A stretch of DNA of 64,000 bases from Phoenix dactylifera (lineage: Eukaryota; Streptophyta; Magnoliopsida; Arecales; Arecaceae): NCBI RefSeq assembly GCF_009389715.1, contig NC_052395.1, positions 18,697,528 to 18,761,527 on the forward strand, written 5' to 3'. The notes under the pieces are model-generated. The model was not told the DNA's origin. It did no database searches and saw only the letters and a program-made list of their open reading frames with translations. This document shows, piece by piece, positions 54,218 to 64,000 of the stretch. Each line of letters begins with the position of its first letter. The stretch's first letter is position 1. The position numbers and the translations under genes are program-made.

Positions 54218-55109
54218 TGTTGGGGGAAGTGTTGCCGCGTCCTCGGCCGAGCGCATTCCCCGAGCAGGAGCGCGTTCCGCCGAGCAGAGGCCAGCCGAGC
54301 AGGCTGAGCCGCTCAAGCAAACCCCTGCGCGGGAGCCGGCCGAGCGCCTCCCTCCGAGCGGGAACCGCCCGAGCGCGTTTCTCCGAGCAAGAGCCGGCTG
54401 AGCATGTTCCTCTGAGGAGGGGCCAGCCGAGCGGACCCTCCGGGCGGGGACCGACCAAGCGATACTTAGCCTGGCCAACCCGAGAACGCCCAAACCACGT
54501 CCTGAGGCCACGTCCTCCCGCAGCTTAGTCGGGAGATTACGTGTTGACTTCACCAACAACCGATGAATACGAGTCGTGCAGACTCCCGTTTCACTCAACA
54601 ATCAAAGCGTATGGCACTCGCAGGCCCCCAGCTTGCTCAACAATTAAGGCATATGGCTTCCATCACTTACGGACACCAAGCCTTTCACGGCAAACTCACA
54701 TGCCTATAAATGACGGCATGGCTCCATGATGACTTGGGCTCCGGCCTAATCTCCTGCAATGATGGCATTGACTTTCATGATAGGGCATTAAAAGATTGAT
54801 CGTACGACAGATTCTGTCACATCACAGGTGAACTAGCCCTCCCTATAAAAGGAGTATTTCTCCACTCAAAGAGGGGGCTTTTCTCCGACTGGAATCCTCT
54901 CTCTCTTTCTCTCTCTCGGTCCATTTTTCTCCACATATTGCCCCTGTTCTGACTTAGGCATCGGAGGGCCGGCGCCGGAGAGCCCGGCCACTGGCTTCCT
55001 GCAGGTCTCTAGGAAGGCGCCACCCGCCGACGGACTGCCACCCACCACTCAGGCGGCGGAGCCTCCCCTTCCGGCCGACGGTCGCCCTCGGGTCCAATTT
55101 CCAGCAACA
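54218..55109 (+). repeat. 892-bp LTR (3' LTR of a plus-strand gypsy element)
   Basis: Begins TGTTGGGGGAAGTG and ends CAGCAACA. Its first 250 bp hold about ten CCGAGC words. A TATAAAA at 54844-54850 followed by a CT-rich run fits the LTR promoter. The polypurine tract sits at its left edge. Its 5' partner is not in the window. Confidence 0.7.
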
Positions 55110-55114
55110 CATTT

Positions 55115-57344
55115 AGCTTTGAAAGGTCATGGGCCAGCAAAAACAACAACAAAAGACAGAAATAATAGTAGTTCAATTGATTCATGAAAAAAACATGAAC
55201 AAACTCTTCTCGGTAAATATACCCAGCAAGATAGAACATCTCAAGGAGTTTTCAAATAGCAGTAAATATGAAAGATAAATAGATAGATAGCATTGGAAAG
55301 ATAGCGATGGCAAAGAGAACGTCAGGATAGCGGTAGATGATGGATAAATAGATAATTGGCACTGAAATTAAAGAAGCACAACGGTATCAATGTAAAGCAA
55401 AATCCATTAGCCTATTAAGTTCTTCTTCCCTCGGAAAGAATAGGAAAAAAAGAACATATAAAAAGGAAATTGAATTATAATAATTAAAGAGAGCAATCTA
55501 CAAAATATTATCTCCTAAAGCGAACAGTATGCTGATGCAATGATAGGATGATTTAGGCAGGATGGCATTATGCGATGAAGACTGTGGCTGATGCCTTCAA
55601 TTCCTGGAACGAATCACTTGATCCCCAACTCCAGGACCTGTCTCTATTAGCTTTTCTCCCTCGAAACGCTTAGCTCTGTTAACACAATCAAGGCTTTGAT
55701 TCTCTATTTTTCAGGCTTTTTTCTTGGATTTTCTCATCGGCCGGCCACTGCAGCCAACCATCCCCCACCTCCAGCTATTGTACAAGTCCCCTGGAACGAC
55801 CCCCAATCCCCACTTCTCTCTCCACTTTTTCTTTCTAGTTTCTCTCTTTTTCTTCTTTCTCCCTCTCCTTCTTATTTATCCCTCTAAACTGACCTATATG
55901 AATCCTATTATGGTATCCCATCTATCTTTTCTTTAGATTCGAAATGACCCTGCAAGAAGGTCCTAAACCGTCTTGGTGCCTAGGTAGCCTGTCGGACCGA
56001 CCATCCCAGCCCTGTTGAATATTCTTAAACCCACTGATGATGAATCCTGTTAAATGACCTTGACTCTAATTGAGTTCGTGCCCCATGATTCATTATTCGG
56101 GTCACCCAGGCCTGACCCACCAAGAACCGCCAAGCGCCATCATCCGTCTAATCATTTTTGTTCCTTATTATTTTAATTTCCTTCAAGTCATTGAATAGAA
56201 AATAATTTTACTTTTAATATTCTTAAATAGGTTTAGAGATTCACCCAGCAAAGTTTGACGATTTAAGATGAAAAAGGTAAGTAGATCTTACACTCATTAT
56301 TTTAAATTATCATATTTTCTATGCAAAAGTTGTTTGTAAATATATTATTTTTTAAAAAATTATGGATCAGCATACATGTTATAAAAGTCATCTTTTATTA
56401 TAAAAATAATTTTATGAATATTTTTTATCTTGATGAAAATAGCTTGTTTATGAAATATGAATTTGATCATGTTGTTTAGTATTTTTTTCATCTACCTATG
56501 TATATATTTTAGAAAAAAGATATAAATATTTCAAAGGCTCTTAGATAGCTATATAGGATCCTTAAAATTGAAAAATTTTGGAGCTAGCATCGAACTATAC
56601 AAACACAGGCTCCGCTAGTGGGTATAAAGTTAATAGATGAAACATGAATCTATGTCGATTATGAGCATAAGCCCTGTCAGGGATATAAAGTGACCGTAGC
56701 ACGAATATTTGTGAGCAATGTTTTAAACTATGATGTAGCTAAATTACAGTAAAATAATTTATGAATTTATTTATAAAATAACCTCTGAATAATGTATATG
56801 AAATATGGATGATTTGTTTATGCATTATTTGCTTTATGACTTGCTTTAATATATTGCACTATGAAATTCTTTATTTTTGCAATAACTGTTGGTTTTTTTA
56901 AATGATGCACTGGCATAAAAAAATTATACTTGATCCGGTAAGGTAGTATAAGTTTTTACTTATCGAGCTATGTTGCTCACATACCTCCATTTTTATTTTT
57001 TCTCTTTCTAGACGAATAGGGTCAGTAAGGACAAAGGATGGTCTATGCTTGGAGTTAGCTCTAGCAAGCTCGACGATTTGTAGCAGAATTTTAATTCTTT
57101 AGTTGGTCATATATTTGTAGCTTAATAATTTTCTAAATATTAAGAAATATGATTTGGTATTTATGTTTGGATTTAGATGTTCTGAACCGTTGTTTACTTT
57201 GTAATCTAATAGATAATGAATTTTAGATTTCTATCTATTATATTTGAGATGGATTTGGAAAGTTAAATATAATTGTTGGCTTCGTGTTATTGTGGGTTGT
57301 ACCCTTCGGTAGCATGGCCGTATTATGTCCCGGATTTGGGGCGT
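55115..57344. other. unassigned sequence, possibly old repeat
   Basis: No gene recognised. The part near 57290-57345 (GTAGCATGGCC ... GGGGCGTGATA) resembles the ends of some plant LTRs, but no partner end was found. Confidence 0.35.
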
Positions 57345-57665
57345 GATATTTAATAGTATAGAGCGGACTCGGCCAATGGCCTATGTAAACTAATGGACAC
57401 TACAACACGGGCTTATTGAGGTTGACCACGACGGATCGTGGTGATTGTGATTAGATTTGAATGATTCTGAACCTTTAGCCCGATGAGGATGTCAGGGCAT
57501 AAACGAGGAAAATATGTGAGGCTCCGTGCGGGCGTGTTTAGTCCTACATTGATTATTCATTGGGTAGATCTTAAGTATTTATATAGAATTAAAGAACCCA
57601 AATAATATCTTTCAACCAACATTTTTGGGTGAGGTTATGAGTTGTGATACCCTTATTATGAGATA
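57345..57665 (+). repeat. dispersed repeat related to 46520-47060
   Basis: Shares the order CGTGTTTAGTCCTACATTGA, CAAATAATATCTTTC and TTTTTGGGTGAGGTTA with the tandem copies at 46520-47060, plus an upstream GGACTCGGCCAATGGCCTATG segment. Class unknown. Confidence 0.55.
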
Positions 57666-58673
57666 TAGGGACTAAACAATCAGAGGAGTCATGCATGAAC
57701 ATTTTGTTTCACCAACTAAATCCTGAAATTCCAATTTGGTATATAATGTGTCAAAAATAATCAATAGAATCACCTTTTCTTTCCCTTCCCAAAGAAGTGG
57801 AGATGCAACTGATCTGAATTCCAGATGTGATTGCCAAAGCTTAAGCAACTGCATCTACTGTATATAAATGACTAGTGTTTTCTATATATTTGAATGAATT
57901 TTTGACTGGCCTGATCCAAGTGTGGTTGCAACGCTATGCATCATGAAATCATAAACAAAAATTCATTGAAGATGTTTTCTGCAAGGAAAAATCAATGATA
58001 TATTGCTTATATCATCAAGATCTAGGCTACCAACTGAGCTAGGCTACTCCACGTGGAATGCAACTTATGGCAAAATGGAAGGAAGAGGCAGTAAAGGAGT
58101 TCCTTTCTTAGGATTTTGCTTTGGAACTTTCAACCCTGCATCAAGGGTGGGGTATCTTGAATTACTTAACATGTTTACGAGAAAAATGGTCTAAAGCTCT
58201 TAGTATTTTCTTGAAGCATTAGAACAAATGTTTATGTTGGTTCCGAAGTCTACGTCCTCCATGCCTATCACTTTGACTTTTTTTTTTTGATGAAATAGAA
58301 GGTTTTATATCACAATTGAGGACATCATCCAAAAAGGCTAGCTAAAAGAAGTACCTAAAATCTATGTAGTACATAGTCGATGTGGAACTAAATATATGCC
58401 TGCACAAGTTCTTACATACTTTCTTCATTTAAGCTCTGATGTCCTCGTTAATCTAAGGATCCAAATCAATTTAAATCTAGTCACAAGTACTATGATCGGT
58501 CTATGATCAACCCTCATAAATTCGTACTGCAGTGCCTCCTAATTCATAAAAACCATGAGTTGGATCTGCTTGATACTATTTGTCACAGTGCTGGATCTCA
58601 TTCAATAAAGCTAGCTGGAATGTGTTATTTGGATTTCTTGGCCCTGTACAAATATCCAAGATCTACCCAGTGT
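57666..58673. other. spacer, nothing recognised
   Basis: AT-rich; no supported gene or repeat. Confidence 0.5.
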
Positions 58674-58714
58674 ATACACTACAAAAGAAGGAATAACTCC
58701 CGGCAGTTTTTTTT

Positions 58715-59005
58715 GTCTCTACCGACGCTTATAAGCGTCGGCGAATTCCCAGCCCACGCTTCACAAAGCGTGGGTCAGACGTCGGGCAGGTGGGCGTGGG
58801 TCGGGTTTAACCCGACGCGTTAAAAAAGCGTCGTGGGTCTATGCCGACGCTTTTAAGCGTCGTTCCTTTTATAAGACTCCGATGCTTATAAGCGTCGGCG
58901 AGAAGGTTAGTTACTATGGTGTTAGGCCGACGCTTAAAAGCGTCGTTAAAGGCGTGCCAGTTTACGTTCCGGTTGCTTTTTCCGACGCTTATAAGCGTCG
59001 GCATT
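58715..59005. repeat. left subterminal repeats of CACTA 2
   Basis: About six copies of CCGACGCTTATAAGCGTCGG and variants, plus one changed unit in which GCCCACGCTT faces AAGCGTGGG. Presumed binding sites for the accessory protein. Confidence 0.8.
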
Positions 59006-59169
59006 AAATTTTTTTTTAAAATATGTATCAAGGGTCGGCATCATCATCTCTACGAGTAGATGAAGTATCATCAACCTACATGAAAAAAAATATTTTAGAA
59101 ACTAAAAATACGAAAGTCATCACGCTCATACAAGAATACATTATAATTACATAAAATATTCAAATAGAT

Positions 59170-60866
59170 TTAGTTATGTACCGGAGGAGCAAATCTCTGC
59201 AAAAAGGATGAAATATGGTCAAGCTGGTCCTGCAAAGATTGTATCTTCAACTCTTGGCTTTGCTTCAACTCCGCCATATCAGTCATATGACTCTGCCTCA
59301 TCTCCTCTATCCTTATCTCATATGACTGCTTTATCTGTGTCATCTCTGTCTTCAAACTACAAACCTCTGCAGTGCCAGTACCTTGTCTGGCATCTTGGGT
59401 ATATCGGCTCACTGCAGATAGCTGAGTGGGGGTAACTCCGACACCGTAACCCCTCACGCGACCATAACGTTCTGGGCCCATCAATTCAGCATACACCTGA
59501 GCCTCGACGCGACTGGCCGCGTCGGATGATGATGACTCCCCGACACGCTCTGAAATAAGATTTGTAGCTCTTTCCTATATCTCTCTAAAAAAAACAGTCA
59601 CATTAATATTTTAAAAAAAGTAAAATTAATAAAAAAATTGTGATCAAATAAAAAATGAATACATAATACATACAACTATATTTCTCGACTCGTCCCGGAC
59701 AAAGCTGCCATCTCGGTGGGTGTGGGTCATCTTATAAAACTCTACCTCACCAGGCTCCCTTCCATGCTCTACTATCTACACATACGGAAAGTATATTGGC
59801 AAACTATATATTATGATACGTGCTATATGTTAGTAAAATTTCAAATAGTTTCAAAAGAACTTACGAATTCATTTCTACGTCTCGCATAACTCTTCGAGCC
59901 TGAAGTATGAGGAACTGCTTGAGATGCTCGTGCAGCTCTGCCAATATTAGAATATGTCTGCCAAAATAAAAGCACACAGTATAATATGATTCAATGTATA
60001 TATTTGCAATCTATATTAATAATAAATATAATATAAAATATTGAAACAATATACGTGACCTGTTCTTTTTCAGAAAACCAGTAGTGAACAAGCTCCCTCC
60101 ACTGCTGAGGGTATACATCAGGAGGAGTCACACGAGTAACCTCCTCCTCTGTCATACCCTCGCGCTTGAAGTCCGTCTTCAATTTTGCTTTATATTCTTT
60201 CCATTTGCGGTTGAGGGACTTTAGCACCCAATCATGGCTCTCTGGAGGGAGTACAAACTTACCCTACAACAAGATACAGAATGTTATAATAATATAGAAC
60301 CTCAAAAGTAATATTATGGTAGTAAGCAAATTAACACATAGGAGGGGTCAAATTAAAAAGAACAAATTCAATTCATTACCTGTATAAGTCTAAGAAGCTC
60401 AACCTTATACGAAGGAAGCATGTCATTCCACTTCGTATAGTTGAGCGGACACAGCTGACCCTTGCGTGCAACCGATCCTAAAAAGCTAGATAGAAGACTT
60501 CCAGCTCTATTGATGGGCTGCCCCAATTCGTTGCATCGGATGATGATCTTCTCACCCGGAGGAAGCTTCCACACATCCTTTGCTTGAGTGGGTCCCCGTC
60601 TCGTCCTCACCGTCCCTTGTCCATCTATTAAAATTAAAAAGTCTTAAAAAGTTGAAGACAAATATGAACATAAAATATGAACTTTAAATCGAATTACCCT
60701 GGATCCGGAGCTCATCTTCCGGACAATCAGCAGGAGGCTCGTGCTGAGATCCTGACTCGTGCTGCTGGTGCTCACATGGCTGCTGGGACTGCAGGGACTG
60801 CTCAGAAGTAGATCCCACCTGAGAATGCTGGAACTCCACATCTCTAAATCGTCTCCCTCGGGGCAT
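59170..60866 (-). CDS. TNP-like accessory transposition protein (Ptta/En/Spm, Transposase_24 type), intact
   Basis: Six exons on the minus strand: 60866-60698, 60624-60380, 60263-60060, 59957-59865, 59775-59677 and 59574-59170. All junctions are GT-AG and in phase, giving about 404 aa with no stop. Landmarks: MPRGRRFRDVEFQHSQVG, a Gln/His/Ser-rich N terminus, then KDVWKLPPGEKIIIRCNELG and GSLLSSFLGSVARKGQ. Exon 3 is HDWVLKSLNRKWKEYK to WRELVHYWFSEKEQ. HTHRDGSFVRDESRN follows in exon 5. YGRVRGYGVGV and a long coiled coil end the protein. The family is found in CACTA elements beside the catalytic transposase, and in En/Spm such a protein binds subterminal repeats. The broken copy in CACTA 1 confirms the exon borders. 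Exact function is inferred. Confidence 0.8.
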
Positions 60867-61849
60867 ATTGTTACCTGGTATGCACAAAAAAGAATCAATA
60901 TTTGGTTAAATAATAAATTTATACTAAATAAAGGGCTAATAAAAGAGAATATAATATTTGGTTAAATGATAAATTTTACTTACCATTATGAAACTACATT
61001 CTCATTCAACATCCATCCTAATCAAACTCCTTGGTGCATTTACTTCATCAGTTGGCTCATGCCAAATTCAAGTTGCATGCTTGTTTGATGCTGTTGGACG
61101 CATACAGAAAGTTTCACAGGATCACAAAGTTGTGCTGGTTTTCCTAGTGCCCATTTTGCAAGGCTAGGCTTGCATTAGGCCACTCCTAAACCAAGCTTGG
61201 CTAGTTCAAACTATTTGGTGAAGTTGGCCAGGCTTTCATGACTGAAGTTTGTCCATCTTAGGACAGTAATTTAAAAGTAATGCTACTTAACATTAGTGGT
61301 ACTGGTACAGGCTACTTCTTGCTGTCTATATTCCAGCCAAGGTTTCACAACACTTGCAGCATATTAAACATACTTATAGGCAATAACAATGCAGCCCAAT
61401 TCCCGGCATCAACCAACTTTAAATCGACAAAGTTAGAAGCAATGCTCCAGAAAAGCAACAGTGGGAATGGGCATCTATTGTAGTACCTGGTCTATTGCTT
61501 CTTTGCTTCCCACCAGTACACTGATTTGTTTGCCCTGCAGAGATGACATCTACGCTAGCAAACTTGATTTATACACTCTACCCCTAAAAGATACTGCAGC
61601 AATTAATGAGTCTTTTCCAGCTGCCATTTATTTTGGAACCAACAAAAATTTGAATATGGGATATCATTCAAACAAACATCCACTAAATGAACAGCTATTG
61701 TTTCCTGAAATATATCCAACAGGCCATAACAGTGGAGAGTTCAGAACAAAAATTTAGCTTTTAGAACTTACAGACTGAGTATGTGACTAATCTAAACAAA
61801 TCAGTTCATTGACTGGCAGCACATACATCACAAGATAAGTGCTGACAAA

Positions 61850-62770
61850 ATCAGACTCCTCTAATGAAAGCCTAAGATTTGTATTTGTACTCTGAGTCTG
61901 TAATTTGGTTCAGCATAGTTTGGTTCTCCAATTACATAGTCTGTAAGGAAGACATCATGCCATCAGAATAAAACAATTGCACAAAGGTACAACTTCAGCC
62001 ATGATTAACAGTTGGATGGGATACAGCTGAAACTGGTCTATCTCAGCATAGCTAAGCCAAAATTGATTGCCGAAACTTACTATTAAAACTGAGTTTCAGC
62101 TAAAACCAGCTGATATAAGTCCAATTTCTCATCATTTTAGGGCCATTAGCTCTTTGTTCATATTGATTGGTTAACTAGTGTCAATTTGGTCATGTGTTTC
62201 GTTTTCTTTCCTTTTCAAAGTTAAAAAGAAGACAAAATGAAAAATTCAACATCAACAATTTTTCCTAGAAAATAAAACATAAACTTTAGGAATTTCAAAG
62301 ATTGAAGCACTTTGACAGTAGCTTGCTTGTTTTTTTTTTTTACTATTTTGCCTTTTCTGATATAAACTTGGACCAAAACCACTGAGATTTATGAAATCGA
62401 AACTCATTAGGCTCAACCAAGACCAAACCAAATCCATATTAGGGATGTGAGTTGATCAAAGATAAATTGATGAATGTATATATCCTGACCATTATCAAGA
62501 GCACAATTCTCACACTTGATTAAATCACTGGCTCGTGAATCTGCCGAACCATTGCAACTCACAAATAATAGACCAATCCATAATGTTATCTGGATTTAGT
62601 AGGATTTAATGAATTCTATACACATTCATGCTGCTTTATTCAGCAAATACAAATCTTAATGAAAGCCTAAGATAGTTTGGTTCTCCAAGATAAGAGAGGA
62701 CTGAGAGTAGAAATGGAGCAGCTTTGTTCAGCATAGTTTGGTTCTCCAATTACATTATCCATGATGGAAT
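61850..62770. repeat. partial duplication inside CACTA 2
   Basis: The phrases AATGAAAGCCTAAGAT and AGTTTGGTTCTCCAATTACA each occur twice (about 61863-61940 and 62657-62757), and a third short copy of AGTTTGGTTCTCCAA lies near 62674. This is an old internal duplication. Confidence 0.6.
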
Positions 62771-63047
62771 TGATTCTCCTCCTTCTGATCCCAAAGAGGC
62801 CCCATATTCTGTTCTTGAATAGTCCGGTAATAATGGTGCACGAGATCATGAGGCATCATAATTATTATGAGGCTTTTTTTTTTGTTTTCAGGGATAAAAC
62901 AGCAGATTAAAAAAAAAACCTAAAACAACATAATTATACACCCTCAACTGGTGAACAAATTTTCCTACAGGATTCTAAATGCATAATCTAGCAAAGTCAT
63001 TAGATATGTTCACAACAAGCAGTTATGAACAGAGAGTATGAGAATCA

Positions 63048-63510
63048 CTTACCTCAGACGACGGCAATGTCGACGGCGGCGGAGTAGCTAGGGCTCGTGC
63101 GGGATGGAGGTGAGATGTCGGCGCGCAGCTAGGGCATCGGCCGACAGAGGATGAGGAGACGGGGCCGGGCGAGCGTTAAAGACAAGAAACAAAAAAAGAG
63201 TTGGAGGAGGAGGAGGACGAGGAGAAGAAGGAGACTTACCTCAGACGAGGGCGAGTTCGACGGCAGCGGGGAAGTCGCCGATGGAGGTGAGAAGTCGGCC
63301 GGGCGATGGAGCTAGGGCAACGAGCAATAGAAAATGAGGAGAGGGGGGAGGAGGGAGGAGGAGGAAGAGGACGAGGAGAAGAAGAAGACTTACCTCAGAC
63401 AAGGGCGAGTTCGATGGCAGCGGGGAAGTCGCCAATGAAGGTGAGAAGGCGGCCGGGCGATGGAGCTAGGGCAACGAGCGATAGAAAATGAGGAGAGGGG
63501 GCCGGGTTGG
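63048..63510 (-). repeat. three tandem leader-like units with splice donors
   Basis: On the minus strand, three GC-rich units each end in GTCTGAGGTAAGT, at about 63060, 63247 and 63400, spaced 187 and 154 bp apart. Two of them share CCCTAGCTCCATCGCCCGG, and all three carry a CCGTCG or CCATCG-rich run before the GTAAGT donor. They lie upstream of the accessory gene and look like alternative first exons or a multiplied 5' UTR exon. Confidence 0.65.
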
Positions 63511-63524
63511 GGGGTTTTATGTTT

Positions 63525-63690
63525 TCTAACGACGTTTTTTAGCGTCGTTGTTTTTGAACGTTTTAACGACGCGTTATAGCGTCGTTGTTTCTGGAGTTTA
63601 ACCGACGCTATCAAAAAGCGTCGGCAAAGGTTGGCGCCCAGCCAAACTTTACCGACGCTTTCTCCTAGCGTCGGAAAAAGATAGTCGGCA
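63525..63690. repeat. right subterminal repeats of CACTA 2
   Basis: Four or more inverted pairs of the ACGACG(T/C) ... AGCGTCG type, with looser spacers than at the left end. Confidence 0.75.
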
Positions 63691-63714
63691 AAACCCACAT
63701 TTGTTGTAGTGATA

Positions 63715-64000
63715 GTCAATGGAGAACTAAATATATGTCATATTTTACCCCCCAATGTTATTTATTTATGGTATTTAAATTACATGTGTTGTTATTGGGA
63801 TTGTAACGTGGGGCCTGAGTGGCCTTGGTATGTGAATACCAGCCAAGCACAGAACCGAAATACGTTTGCAAGAGGTCCCACCAAAATAGTTGGAGATAAT
63901 GCAACTTCGAATGGAGCTTTACTACTGATCTTCTTATATTCTCTTTGCTTCAGCTCTCAAAACAGCGATTTCTTCAGTTTACGGATGAGGTCTGCAATAG
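63715..64000. other. end of window, nothing recognised
   Basis: Fewer than 300 bp follow the ATA duplication of CACTA 2. No supported feature. Confidence 0.5.

Larger units (their letters stand above)
51287..55109. mobile_element. chimeric LTR retroelement with different LTRs at its two ends
   Basis: The block starts with TGTTGCGGGG and ends with CAGCAACA. It is flanked by the same 5 bp, CATTT, at 51282-51286 and 55110-55114. Its left end has two copies of a 256-bp LTR read on the minus strand. Its middle holds a minus-strand gene with a gypsy-type transposase-like domain. Its right end is a single 892-bp LTR in plus orientation preceded by a polypurine tract. The left and right LTRs are not similar beyond TGTTG/CAACA. 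A minus-strand gene between pol and the 3' LTR is known from Tat-lineage gypsy elements, which fits the right half. How the left half joined is unclear. Confidence 0.65.
58677..63711 (-). mobile_element. CACTA (En/Spm) element 2, non-autonomous, with an open accessory gene
   Basis: Begins CACTACAAAAGAAGGA and ends ACATTTGTTGTAGTG, and is flanked by the 3-bp duplication ATA (58674-58676 and 63712-63714). It is 5,035 bp. Both ends have GACGCTT/AAGCGTC arrays as in CACTA 1. The accessory gene runs on the minus strand, so the element lies in the opposite sense to CACTA 1. No TNPD-type transposase is present. The 2.1 kb between the gene start (60866) and the 63048 repeats is non-coding and shows nothing recognisable beyond a small duplication. 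Confidence 0.93.

Overview
The window is nuclear DNA of a flowering plant. It holds widely spaced multi-exon genes with GT-AG introns, a nuclear light-harvesting gene, a plant R2R3-MYB gene, and many plant-type transposable elements. The GC-rich first exons and the element families suggest a monocot; that is inference, and the species cannot be fixed from the sequence.

Host genes that can be read: an LHCB4/CP29 chlorophyll-binding protein gene (15934-21211), a PAP-specific phosphatase of the SAL1/HAL2 family in about nine exons (24078-29704), a stress-type R2R3-MYB of the MYB41/74/102 group (38118-39512), and a frameshifted F-box pseudogene (47693-48525). Most of the remaining sequence is transposons and unannotated spacer.

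Layout. 1-2.7 kb: spacer with a LINE fragment. 2.7-11.7 kb: a hAT-type DNA transposon that captured the 5' end of an actin-interacting protein 1 (AIP1) gene and was then split by a 7.6 kb Ty3/gypsy chromovirus. 13.4-14.3 kb: a foldback Mutator-like element. 15.9-21.2 kb: LHCB4 with a 4.2 kb CACTA element inside exon 2; that CACTA itself carries exon 1 of a cytosolic phosphoglucomutase gene and a broken accessory transposition gene. 22.0-23.5 kb: decayed Ty1/copia. 24-30 kb: PAP phosphatase gene with a LINE in its last intron. 30-38 kb: a SINE, a Tourist-like MITE and spacer. 38-39.5 kb: MYB. 44-51 kb: LINE pieces, a small MITE, the F-box pseudogene, a SINE end, and a 5'-truncated LINE. 51.3-55.1 kb: a chimeric LTR element. 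58.7-63.7 kb: a second CACTA element, whose accessory gene is still open.

Six insertions were placed by finding the target duplication on both sides (hAT 8 bp, gypsy 5 bp, MULE 9 bp, CACTA 3 bp twice, composite LTR element 5 bp), so their borders are exact. The strongest observations are nested gene capture (AIP1 in a hAT, phosphoglucomutase exon 1 in a CACTA), the clean CACTA split of an otherwise intact LHCB4 gene, and a gypsy copy with almost identical LTRs but a badly broken reading frame, which points to mobilisation by a helper.
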